DNA of 22,322 bases from Planctomycetota bacterium (GTDB lineage Bacteria; Planctomycetota; Planctomycetia; Isosphaerales; Isosphaeraceae), in the NCBI GenBank assembly GCA_021778575.1, contig JAJYCH010000007.1, forward strand, positions 1 through 22,322, given 5' to 3'. Below are positions 6,444 to 13,140 of the stretch, piece after piece; the first letter of the stretch is position 1; every line of letters begins with the position of its first letter. Both the position numbers and the translations under genes were made by a program. Under the pieces are notes generated by a model. That model was not told where the DNA came from. It did no database searches and was given only the letters and a program-made list of their open reading frames with translations.

Positions 6444-8024
6444 TTGGAACCAAAGCGACGACCGAGGTCCATTCCGTTGCTCAAGAACTGGCGATCGTGG
6501 GTGCTCTTGCTCCTGTTCGTCGCCCCTTATCTGGCCTTCATGGGGCTCGGGTTCCTCTACCTGCTCGAAAAGGGAAAGGTCTGGATGCTCGGGGGAGCCG
6601 GGCTCTCGATCCTTTCAGGGGTCGCGATCGCGTTGCTCCTGTCGCGCTGGACGAAGTCGTCCCAGGCCTTCTTGCCACCGATCGACTGGGACATTCCGAC
6701 GACTTTTTCGGAATTCGACCGCCAGGCCTGGGCGCTGGTCGAGACCGAGGCCGAGCGTGGCGATGTCCTGGAAATGACCGAACTTTACCAGTTCAACACC
6801 TATATCACGACCGGAGAGCGGCTGGCCAACCGCCTGGCCGCTCACTACAACCCGCTCTCGTCCGACCCGCTCGAACGGGTTGCGGTGGTTGAGCTTCTGA
6901 CCGCCCTGGAACTGGCGGCCGAGGATCTGACCCGGCTCTGTCGCCAGGTCCCCGGTGGCGATCTGGTCACGCCGGCCGACTGGAAGAAAGCCGTCGTCGC
7001 CGCCAGCTACATCCAGAAAGCGAGCGACCTTTACACCTACCTGCTCCCACTCTTCAACCCGGTCACCGGAATCCCTCGACTGGCCTCGCAGCACCTGATG
7101 GTCAAGCCGGCCTGGAAGAACATGCAGCAGAACCTGTTGCGCTGGTTTTACCGGGCCTTCGTCAACCGGCTGGGGACTCACCTGATCGAGCTTTACAGCG
7201 GGCGGCTGGTGATCGGAGCCGACCAGTACCGCAAACTCACCCGTAAGGGGGGCGGGCTCTCGGCCAAGGGGGATGTCGCGACCTTCGACCTGACCATTGC
7301 CGTCGCCGGAGCGCGCGACTCGGGCAAGACAAAGCTCATCGAAGCTCTCGAAGCGGCTCGAACCGAGCTTCTCACCGGGAATGACCTCGACCCAACCGGA
7401 GCCACCCGGCTCAAAACGGCGAAGATCATCGAGATCGACTATTACACGGCGATCGAAGGTGGCAAGGAATCGGCCCGGAACCGAGCGACCCGACGCCACG
7501 CCGTGAGCGAAGCCGCCGAATGCGACCTTCTGCTCCTGGTCGTGAACCTGGCAGCCGACTCGCACGGGGCCGATGCCGCGTTCCTCACCGACTGGACGAA
7601 GTGGTACACCGATCATCCGGGTCTCCAGGTTCCCCCCGTGCTCGGAATCGCCACCCAGGTCGACTCGCCGATTCTCGGGGCCGACTGGAAACCACCTTAC
7701 GACTGGTCAGATGGCCCGGGCCGCCGCGAAGCCGCCGTGAAGGCGCGGGTCCAGACCTTGAGAAGTGTTCTTCCCATCCCCCTGAGCGAGATCTTGCCGA
7801 TGGCCGCGGGAGCCCGACCGCCGTTCGGGGTCCGCGAAATCCTGTTGCCCAGCTTGACCAGCCTTTGCCATCAAGCCGAACGCAACGCCTTGATTCGCCA
7901 ACTCAGGAACGCCTCGGCGCGATCGAGAGCCGGCCGGCTCGTCCGCCAGGTCGGCGAGCAGGGCAAGTCGCTCTGGAAAAGCCTCCGGGATCGGGGCAAG
8001 CCCGACGATGGCGCGACCGCGTGA
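6444..8024 (+). CDS. Membrane-anchored P-loop GTPase-like protein
   Basis: 526 aa from TTG at 6444. Two adjacent membrane helices (about 20-42 and 47-70) are followed by a helical linker, then a GTPase-like domain: G1 GARDSGKT (290-297) and a G4-like TQVD (405-408) following the hydrophobic strand PPVLGIA. A canonical DxxG switch II is not evident; IIEIDYYTAI (about 329-338) is the likeliest equivalent. The layout resembles dynamin-like or YcjF/Era-type membrane GTPases, without a clear subfamily. The start is unsure: TTG at 6477 has GAGG nine bases upstream and would remove 11 residues, while ATG at 6282 precedes the terminator at 6316-6351 and is rejected. It lies between two sigma-54 transcription units; no promoter of its own was recognised. 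Confidence 0.75.
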   Translation: MEPKRRPRSIPLLKNWRSWVLLLLFVAPYLAFMGLGFLYLLEKGKVWMLGGAGLSILSGVAIALLLSRWTKSSQAFLPPIDWDIPTTFSEFDRQAWALVETEAERGDVLEMTELYQFNTYITTGERLANRLAAHYNPLSSDPLERVAVVELLTALELAAEDLTRLCRQVPGGDLVTPADWKKAVVAASYIQKASDLYTYLLPLFNPVTGIPRLASQHLMVKPAWKNMQQNLLRWFYRAFVNRLGTHLIELYSGRLVIGADQYRKLTRKGGGLSAKGDVATFDLTIAVAGARDSGKTKLIEALEAARTELLTGNDLDPTGATRLKTAKIIEIDYYTAIEGGKESARNRATRRHAVSEAAECDLLLLVVNLAADSHGADAAFLTDWTKWYTDHPGLQVPPVLGIATQVDSPILGADWKPPYDWSDGPGRREAAVKARVQTLRSVLPIPLSEILPMAAGARPPFGVREILLPSLTSLCHQAERNALIRQLRNASARSRAGRLVRQVGEQGKSLWKSLRDRGKPDDGATA

Positions 8025-8029
8025 GCGAC

Positions 8030-8043
8030 GCCTGAATTCAGGC
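8030..8043. repeat. 14-bp palindrome just after the GTPase stop
   Basis: GCCTGAATTCAGGC is a perfect palindrome, sharing the core CCTGAATTCAGG with the site at 4198-4211. Both copies lie at the 3' end of a plus-strand gene. Confidence 0.55.
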
Positions 8044-8131
8044 ATTTCCGTGCGCAGGACAATACCAAACGTGCTCATCTGCGCGGCGGTTTCCACATCT
8101 CTCCATCGGATGCTTGCGATCGTCGCGTGAT

Positions 8132-8147
8132 TGGCATTAAGGTTGCT
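8132..8147 (+). promoter_or_regulatory. Sigma-54 promoter of the four-gene DUF883/holin-X/lipid-kinase operon
   Basis: TGGCATTAAGGTTGCT matches the -24/-12 consensus at 10 of 12 positions, with GG 8133-8134 and GC 8145-8146. Predicted start near 8158, leader about 75 nt. Confidence 0.78.
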
Positions 8148-8170
8148 CAATAGCGTCCCCGGCATGGTGG

Positions 8171-8204
8171 CGGAAGTTCCGTCCTTCCGAGGGTCGAGCG
8201 ACCC
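8171..8204 (+). other. Two tandem stem-loops in the operon leader
   Basis: CGGAAG/CTTCCG (8171-8176 with 8184-8189, 7-nt loop) is followed at once by GGGTCGAGCGACCC (8191-8204) and then TTTT. Both lie between the predicted transcription start and the first gene. They could stabilise the 5' end or, because of the short U-run, act as a weak attenuator. Confidence 0.4.
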
Positions 8205-8232
8205 TTTTCGGCTTCGATGAGGAAAACCGATC

Positions 8233-8757
8233 GTGGCGACCGCACCCCCGGAATTTGAAGACATCCGCCGGCAAATGGCGCAGATCCGTCGCGACCTTCA
8301 CGACGATGTCAAAGGCGTCGTCGAAGGGGCCGAGGCGGCCACGGACTGGCGGCGTTTCATCCGGAATTACCCCTGGGCGACCCTGGGAGCCGCCTTCGCG
8401 GTCGGTTACCTGATCGTCCCCCGGAAGCACCAGCCGACCACCGTCACCATTGCTCCCAGCCAGATCGCCCCGGCCCTGGCTCAGGTCGCGGCTCCAGAAG
8501 TCAGGCCGGAACCCGCAAAGAAGAGCAAAGGCTTGCTCGCCAGCGCCTTTGCACTGGTTGCTCCGATCGCCTTCCGGACCGCTCAAGGCTATGCCTTGCA
8601 GTTCGCTGAGCAATGGCTTGCCCAGAAGGTGGCCGAGCAGATGAACCAGCATCCCGACCTCGCCGCTGCCTTTGGCGCGGGGGCGCCACCTTCGCCGTCG
8701 GCCGCGACTGATCCGCGAGGGCCTCGGGTCAATCCGCCGGGGGCTCCCCGGTTCTGA
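8233..8757 (+). CDS. DUF883-like membrane-associated protein, first gene of the operon
   Basis: 174 aa. Residues 1-45 form a charged helix (EDIRRQMAQIRRDLHDDVKG) typical of the DUF883 N-terminus. IRNYPWATLGAAFAVGYLIV (43-62) is the DUF883 anchor, with the characteristic N-x-P-W. The C-terminal half is an extension: a second hydrophobic stretch, LLASAFALVAPIAF, then an amphipathic helix and a proline/alanine-rich end. It is probably an inner-membrane scaffold; no enzymatic motif is seen. The start is GTG at 8233 with GAGGAAAA upstream. It is the first of four genes behind the sigma-54 promoter at 8132-8147; the next gene begins 87 bp after its stop with no promoter between. Confidence 0.82.
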   Translation: MATAPPEFEDIRRQMAQIRRDLHDDVKGVVEGAEAATDWRRFIRNYPWATLGAAFAVGYLIVPRKHQPTTVTIAPSQIAPALAQVAAPEVRPEPAKKSKGLLASAFALVAPIAFRTAQGYALQFAEQWLAQKVAEQMNQHPDLAAAFGAGAPPSPSAATDPRGPRVNPPGAPRF

Positions 8758-8844
8758 ACCTTATGGTCGCGGATCATGGTCGGAACAGGTGAGTCGGGCG
8801 GCGATTCATTCCACGGCACAAAACAAAATCAAAAGGGGAAATCG

Positions 8845-9045
8845 ATGGTCGACCGAGCAGCGGGACTGGAAGCAGGGCTCAGCGACGTCCGGGAAAAAGC
8901 GCTGGAAGTCGCGGCTTCGGCTCGCGAAAACTTCCAGGTAGGGACCAATCTGTTGCGTGATTACATTGTCAAAGAACCCACGCGGGCCCTCGGGATCGCG
9001 GTGGGAATGGGGGTGATCCTGGGATGGCTGATCAAGCGTCGATGA
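8845..9045 (+). CDS. Short DUF883-like (YqjD-type) membrane anchor protein
   Basis: 66 aa. A helical N-terminus (VDRAAGLEAGLSDVREKALE) leads into VKEPTRALGIAVGMGVILGW plus LIKRR, a clean DUF883 C-terminal anchor ending in basic residues. ATG at 8845 has AAAAGGGG upstream; an upstream ATG at 8776 has no such site. The stop overlaps the start of the next gene (ATGA at 9042-9045), implying translational coupling. YqjD-like followed directly by YqjE-like is the same order as in the enterobacterial yqjCDEK locus. Confidence 0.82.
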   Translation: MVDRAAGLEAGLSDVREKALEVAASARENFQVGTNLLRDYIVKEPTRALGIAVGMGVILGWLIKRR

Positions 9046-9494
9046 GCCGAAACAACGGCACGAACCACCCGGCCGCTTCCCCCTTGACCGTGGTCAGCAA
9101 CCTGGCGGACTTCGGTAACGACATCGCGACACTCGCCGAACTCCAAGCGAAGCTCGCGGCCTACGACGCGAAGGAAGCGGCGGCTCGCGCGATTGGCCCG
9201 ATGGTGATTCTGGGGGTCAGCGCCGCGGTGGCCCTGGCCAGCTTGCCGGTTATTCTGATCGGCCTGGCCGATCTGATCGCCGCCAACTCCCGGATCTCCT
9301 CCGGCACGGCACAATTGATCGTCGGTCTCTCGGCCTTGATTCTGGCGGCGGTCGCTGGTTTTCTCGGGGTCCGGGGGTCCGTGCGGAGCCTGGATAGTTT
9401 CCGCCGCTCGCGCGAAGAGTTGACCAGGAATCTCTCCTGGATCAGAACGGTTCTGACTTACAGCGGCCGGACGGTCGGAAAGCGGCGGGTGTGA
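9042..9494 (+). CDS. Holin-X/YqjE-like membrane protein
   Basis: 150 aa. Two hydrophobic helices (about 53-80, MVILGVSAAVALASLPVILI; about 92-116, AQLIVGLSALILAAVAGFLG) are preceded by an amphipathic helix with ATLAELQAKLAAYDAKEAAA. This matches the YqjE/'putative holin-X' family (PF07332), where the helical segment after the N-terminus is often 'xLxxLxxAExxLAxxE'. Despite the family name there is no phage context, so a lytic role is unlikely; a membrane-shape or stress role beside YqjD-like proteins is more plausible. The start at 9042 overlaps the upstream stop, and its own end overlaps the lipid kinase start (GTGA, 9491-9494). Confidence 0.82.
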   Translation: MSRNNGTNHPAASPLTVVSNLADFGNDIATLAELQAKLAAYDAKEAAARAIGPMVILGVSAAVALASLPVILIGLADLIAANSRISSGTAQLIVGLSALILAAVAGFLGVRGSVRSLDSFRRSREELTRNLSWIRTVLTYSGRTVGKRRV

Positions 9495-10393
9495 TCGAGG
9501 CGGAAGGATCATCGGTCACCGGTCTGACAGGATTGCTCGTCAACCGCCGAGCAAGACGAGCGGCTCTGCTGACTCGTGCCGAGCCGCTCGACCTCCTTGC
9601 GAACCATGGAATCGCGCTGGGACCGATCGCCTGGGTCAAGCACTCGCGCGACTTGCTCCCGGCGATCGATTCATTGCTGGATCAGGGAGTGGATCGGATC
9701 ATCGTCGGCGGTGGTGACGGGACCATGAGTACCGTCGCGGCTCGACTGGCGCACCGGAGCGTGACTCTGGGGGTTCTGCCGCTCGGAACCGCTAACGATT
9801 TCGCCAGGACTCTGGGAGTCCCCGACGACCTGGATGACGCCGCACGGATCATCGCGACCGGCAACTACCGGTTCGTCGACCTGGGGCGCGCGAACGATGC
9901 TTATTTTCTGAACGTGGCGAGCATCGGCATGTCCGTCTCGGCCACCTCGCAGCTTTCGCCGGCGATCAAGCGGAAGCTCGGGGTTCTCGCCTACCTTTAC
10001 GCTGGGTTTCGAGCCTTTACGCGACACTCGACGTTTCGAGTTCGCGTCCGGAATGGCCTGGATTCCGTCGAGACGACCGCTCACCAGCTCGTCGTGGGCA
10101 ATGGTCGGTTCTATGGCGGTGGCGTGCTCGTCTCTCGGGAGAGTTCGCTCGAGGATGGGTTGCTGCACGTTTACGCGCTGGGAACCCGCGGTCGCTGGGA
10201 TTTGCTCCGGACGATCGCCTTGCTCCGGATGGGGGTGCCCATCGACCGGCCGGGAGACTGCTTCTTGCAGACCGCCTCGATCCAGGTCGAAACCTGGCCC
10301 GACCTGGAGATCAACTGCGACGGCGAGATCCGGACCAGGACACCGGTTACCTTCGCCGTCGAGCCGGGGGCACTTCGCGTCTTCGTTCCCTGA
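9491..10393 (+). CDS. Diacylglycerol/lipid kinase catalytic-domain protein (YegS/DgkB-like)
   Basis: 300 aa, the usual length. The nucleotide loop GGGDGT (73-78), PLGTANDFA (97-105), ASIGMS (143-148), EDGLLHVY (221-228) and CDGE (276-279) are the standard motifs of the DAGK_cat/YegS family, which phosphorylates diacylglycerol or related lipids at the inner face of the membrane. No transmembrane helix is present. GTG at 9491 overlaps the preceding TGA, so it is coupled to the holin-X-like gene and is the last gene of the sigma-54 operon. Co-expression with membrane-anchor proteins fits membrane-lipid turnover under stress. It ends 3 bp from the stop of the convergent CBS gene, with a small bulged hairpin at the junction. 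Confidence 0.92.
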   Translation: MIEAEGSSVTGLTGLLVNRRARRAALLTRAEPLDLLANHGIALGPIAWVKHSRDLLPAIDSLLDQGVDRIIVGGGDGTMSTVAARLAHRSVTLGVLPLGTANDFARTLGVPDDLDDAARIIATGNYRFVDLGRANDAYFLNVASIGMSVSATSQLSPAIKRKLGVLAYLYAGFRAFTRHSTFRVRVRNGLDSVETTAHQLVVGNGRFYGGGVLVSRESSLEDGLLHVYALGTRGRWDLLRTIALLRMGVPIDRPGDCFLQTASIQVETWPDLEINCDGEIRTRTPVTFAVEPGALRVFVP

Positions 10394-10396
10394 AGA

Positions 10397-10837
10397 TCAG
10401 GAATGATCGATCACCTCGGTCACGACCTCGCCGATCTTCTGCTTGCTCAGAAAGCCGGTAACGTCGGACCAGGCGATAATCCCGACCAGTTGCCCCTGAG
10501 CGTCGATCACCAGGAGGCGTCGGACCCCTTTGTCGGCGAATTTTTCCGAGATCGTGTCGATCGAGTCGCCCGGAGCGACGGCCACAACCCCTCGGGTCAT
10601 CAATTCGGTGACGGGCAGGCTGGTCAGGTCGCCACCCTGTTCGGCCAGCGCCAGGGCCACGTCGCGATCGGTCAAGAGACCGATCGGCTTGCCCTCTTCC
10701 AGAACCGGCACGGCGCCGCAATCGGCATCCCGAAAGATCAAGACCGCCTCGAGAACCGTGCTGTAGGTTGAACAGGTCCGCGGACCAGGAGTCATCACGT
10801 CGGCCGCGGTCGCGGTGGAGGAAGCAGAAATTGTCAT
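10397..10837 (-). CDS. Two-CBS-domain protein
   Basis: 146 aa. Two tandem CBS domains occupy nearly the whole protein: about 9-65 (ADVMTPGPRTCSTYSTVLEA ... GLLTDRDVA) and about 76-136 (VTELMTRGVVAVAPGDSIDT ... GIIAWSDVT). Such stand-alone pairs bind adenine nucleotides (AMP, ATP, SAM) and act as energy or redox sensors, often among stress genes. ATG at 10837 was chosen for AAGGA seven bases upstream; an ATG at 10876 would add 13 residues unlike the family. It lies 78 bp downstream of the NtrC-family regulator on the same strand, with a weak sigma-54-like site (10891-10906) in the gap. Confidence 0.9.
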   Translation of the reverse strand: MTISASSTATAADVMTPGPRTCSTYSTVLEAVLIFRDADCGAVPVLEEGKPIGLLTDRDVALALAEQGGDLTSLPVTELMTRGVVAVAPGDSIDTISEKFADKGVRRLLVIDAQGQLVGIIAWSDVTGFLSKQKIGEVVTEVIDHS

Positions 10838-10890
10838 CGCCGGATCCTTCGAGAACGAGAGAGAAAATATCCGCAATCCTCACGGGTCGG

Positions 10891-10906
10891 TGCAACTCCC
10901 GGACCC
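10891..10906 (-). promoter_or_regulatory. Weak sigma-54-like site upstream of the CBS gene
   Basis: On the minus strand GGGTCCGGGAGTTGCA has the GG-N10-GC spacing and a perfect TTGCA -12 box but only 4 of 7 matches in the -24 half (9 of 12 overall). The leader would be only about 43 nt, shorter than for the other sites. Confidence 0.35.
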
Positions 10907-10915
10907 AAACCGGAT

Positions 10916-12310
10916 TCATGCCGATTTGAAAGGATGCTTGCTAATTTCATATTCGCTGATCTTGCCTGAGATACTCCGACGCGACAGCCCGCAGAGCTTG
11001 GCGCACTCGCCGACGTTCCCCCGGGTCTTTTCGAGAGCTTTGGTGATGTATTGCCGCTCGATCTGCTCGGTCGCCTGCTGGAGATAGAACGGGAGCGGCT
11101 GCTTCAGGTCGACCTCGAACTTGGGCGAATCCTCGTTCGGCGTCCCCACCACTTGATGGGGCAAGTTGTCGGCGGTGATCGTGTCGCCGACCGTGGTGAC
11201 CGCCGCGCGTTCGATGGCGTTCTCGAGCTGGCGGATATTCCCGGGCCACCGGTAACCAAGCAACCGGTCCATCGCCTCGGGGGCAACCTTCTTGGCTGGT
11301 TCGCCGGACCGGGCGTATTTGTTGAGAAAATGGGTGATCAGCAGAGGGATATCCTCGGGCCGTTCACGCAGCGGTGGCACGTCAATCTTGATGACGTTGA
11401 GCCGATAGAACAGATCCTCGCGGAATCGGCCCTCCTTGACCTCCTTCTCCAGGCTCTTATTGGTTGCGGCGACGACCCGGATATCCACCTCGATGCTTTC
11501 GTGTCCGCCAACCCGCTCGAAGCGCTTTTCCTGGAGGACCCGAAGCAGCTTGGCCTGCATCGCCTGCGAGATATCGCCGATCTCGTCGAGGAAGATGGTC
11601 CCCTTGTCGGCCAGTTCGAACCGCCCTTTGCGTCGGGCATCGGCCGAGGTAAAGGCCCCGCGTTCGTGGCCGAACAATTCGCTCTCCAGCAGACTCTCGG
11701 GGAGCGCCGCGCAGTTGATCGCCACCAAATTTCCTTGCCGGTCCTCGCTCGAATAGTGCACGGCCTTGGCAATCAGTTCCTTGCCCGTTCCGGTCTCTCC
11801 TTCGATCAGGACCGTGCTCTTGGTTCCGCCGATATGACGGATCAACTGAAAAATCTTATGCATCTCCGAATTCTTGGAGATGATGTTGTGAAAACTATAA
11901 TTTTCCTTGAGTTGTTGACGAAGTTGCAGCACTTCGTCCTGAAGCGCCCGCATCGTCAAGGCTCGATCCATGACAAGCTTGAGCTGGGTGGCATCGATCG
12001 GCTTGGTCAGAAAATCGTACGCACCGAGTCGCATGGCCTCGACCACTCGCTCGATCGAGCCAAACGACGTGGTGACGATGGTCGTGACCAAGATCCGCCG
12101 TAGAGTGACCTCGCGGATCAAGTCCATCCCACCCATTCCCGGCATTCGGAGATCGGTGATCAACACGCTGTAATCCGTGGCCGAGAGCGCGGCAAGTGCT
12201 TCCTGGCCACTCGAAACGGCATCGACTTTCAGCTCGTCGGTTTCGAGCAGTCGTTTGAGCAGGGTCGTGCTATGCGGATCATCATCGACGAGAAGGACTT
12301 TGCGCTGCAT
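10916..12310 (-). CDS. NtrC-family sigma-54-dependent response regulator
   Basis: 464 aa, full length, in three domains. Receiver, 1-120: acidic pocket D9-D11, phospho-acceptor D53 in ITDLRMPG, K103 in FLTKPID. AAA+ ATPase, about 144-378: Walker A GETGTGKE 171-178, sigma-54 contact loop GAFTSA 218-223, Walker B TIFLDEIGD 238-246, sensor II arginines around GNIRQLENAIERA. Fis-type helix-turn-helix, about 413-455 (GNVGECAKLCGLSRRSISGK). It would activate RNA polymerase-sigma-54 by ATP hydrolysis after phosphorylation. The contact loop has S in place of the second G of GAFTGA. A sigma-54-like promoter lies about 90 bp upstream (12402-12417), suggesting autoregulation. Likely partners are the kinase at 13141 (inferred) and the sigma-54 promoters across the window. 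Confidence 0.95.
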   Translation of the reverse strand: MQRKVLLVDDDPHSTTLLKRLLETDELKVDAVSSGQEALAALSATDYSVLITDLRMPGMGGMDLIREVTLRRILVTTIVTTSFGSIERVVEAMRLGAYDFLTKPIDATQLKLVMDRALTMRALQDEVLQLRQQLKENYSFHNIISKNSEMHKIFQLIRHIGGTKSTVLIEGETGTGKELIAKAVHYSSEDRQGNLVAINCAALPESLLESELFGHERGAFTSADARRKGRFELADKGTIFLDEIGDISQAMQAKLLRVLQEKRFERVGGHESIEVDIRVVAATNKSLEKEVKEGRFREDLFYRLNVIKIDVPPLRERPEDIPLLITHFLNKYARSGEPAKKVAPEAMDRLLGYRWPGNIRQLENAIERAAVTTVGDTITADNLPHQVVGTPNEDSPKFEVDLKQPLPFYLQQATEQIERQYITKALEKTRGNVGECAKLCGLSRRSISGKISEYEISKHPFKSA

Positions 12311-12377
12311 GCCATCAATCTCTCTGGATCGAATGTTGTCCAGCCACCGACCGAGATGATTCTCGGCCGCGCGGCCA

Positions 12378-12391
12378 TCTGCTCAATTCGG
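12378..12391. promoter_or_regulatory. Second copy of the 14-bp candidate regulatory site
   Basis: TCTGCTCAATTCGG is the exact reverse complement of 5656-5669. It sits at the predicted transcription start of the regulator gene, where a bound protein would be expected to repress. It also forms one arm of a GCTCAA-N12-TTGAGC dyad with the -12 region. Confidence 0.3.
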
Positions 12392-12401
12392 AAACCATTT
12401 G

Positions 12402-12417
12402 AGCAAATCTAGTACCA
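12402..12417 (-). promoter_or_regulatory. Sigma-54 promoter of the NtrC-family regulator gene
   Basis: On the minus strand TGGTACTAGATTTGCT matches TGGCACG-N4-TTGCW at 10 of 12 positions with exact GG-N10-GC spacing. Predicted start near 12391, leader about 81 nt. Divergent from the promoter at 12672-12687, sharing about 255 bp. Confidence 0.7.
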
Positions 12418-12502
12418 TGACGAAGTCTGCTGCCTAGATGTCGCCAGATCGTGTCCAATTTTTCGGATGTCGCCCGAAAGGAGCCCTTTCACGACCCAGG
12501 AT

Positions 12503-12520
12503 TCGGCAACGATTTGCCGA
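12503..12520. promoter_or_regulatory. Dyad TCGGCAA-N4-TTGCCGA, candidate enhancer site
   Basis: Perfect 7-bp arms around CGAT lie about 87 bp upstream of the -24 box of the regulator promoter and about 150 bp upstream of that at 12672. This is the spacing expected for an NtrC-type activator site. Direct repeats nearby, CCAGTTTCCC at 12620-12629 and 12640-12649 (20 bp apart) and GATGTCGCC at 12437-12445 and 12466-12474, are alternative candidates. Confidence 0.35.
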
Positions 12521-12671
12521 TTTCCCTGTTGCCGCGATGCCGCTCAGCGGTTGAGAGAAATCCTGGCGCCGAGAACCGGAAGTGCTGCGGTCGAGGTTCC
12601 CATGCCGCCGGCAACGGGACCAGTTTCCCCGTCAGGGGCCCAGTTTCCCAGCGATTTTGGAGTGTCGAGAA

Positions 12672-12687
12672 GGGCACAATAATTGCT
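12672..12687 (+). promoter_or_regulatory. Sigma-54 promoter of the small anchor gene at 12799
   Basis: GGGCACAATAATTGCT matches at 10 of 12 positions, with GG 12673-12674 and GC 12685-12686. Predicted start near 12698, leader about 101 nt. Confidence 0.72.
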
Positions 12688-12798
12688 GTAAGCGTGGTAA
12701 TGTCCTGGTTTGCGCCCGACTTGCTTGATTGACAGGGTTGGTCCGTTTTCGAGTGATCTCAACGCGGCTTCATCCCGTCATTGCTGGGAGTTATCCTC

Positions 12799-12993
12799 AT
12801 GGTCGACGTGGCGAGAACTCGATTTCCCGACAACATGAGCCGGTCGTTGCCTTCCGAGAGTCTGCCCTGGGAATCGGCGGCGACCGAGGTCGTGGATCGG
12901 CTGAAAAAGTACGCCCGAGACGAACCGATCGCGTTTGGCGCCTGGGCATTCGGGATTGGATTTCTGCTGGGTTGGCGTCTCAAACCCTGGTAA
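12799..12993 (+). CDS. Short DUF883-like membrane anchor protein
   Basis: 64 aa. A polar N-terminus and amphipathic helix (WESAATEVVDRLKKYARDEP) run into EPIAFGAWAFGIGFLLGWRL plus KPW, the same R-x-x-P / G-x-G / basic-end anchor as the other DUF883-like proteins of the window. Here it has the shortest cytoplasmic part and an unusual WAFGIGF core. ATG at 12799 has GGGAG upstream; an in-frame ATG at 12781 lacks one. Driven by the sigma-54 promoter at 12672-12687 and divergent from the regulator gene. The kinase gene starts about 147 bp downstream on the same strand and could be read through. Confidence 0.78.
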   Translation: MVDVARTRFPDNMSRSLPSESLPWESAATEVVDRLKKYARDEPIAFGAWAFGIGFLLGWRLKPW

Positions 12994-13140
12994 CTGGCTC
13001 GGCGAACGGGAACGTCTCGCCGGGTATGGGTTGTTCGCGACGATATTCCGCCGACCGTTTCCGGACTGATGCCCCGCGCTCTTGCCTGGAATCTGTTTCA
13101 TTGCCGCCTGGGTTTCGTTCTCCGACGGGAAAGGCCACCA

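Noticed and set aside
9042..9494. Prophage holin
   Set aside because: The family name suggests a phage origin, but no phage genes are nearby and the YqjD-like neighbour indicates a cellular YqjE-type protein.
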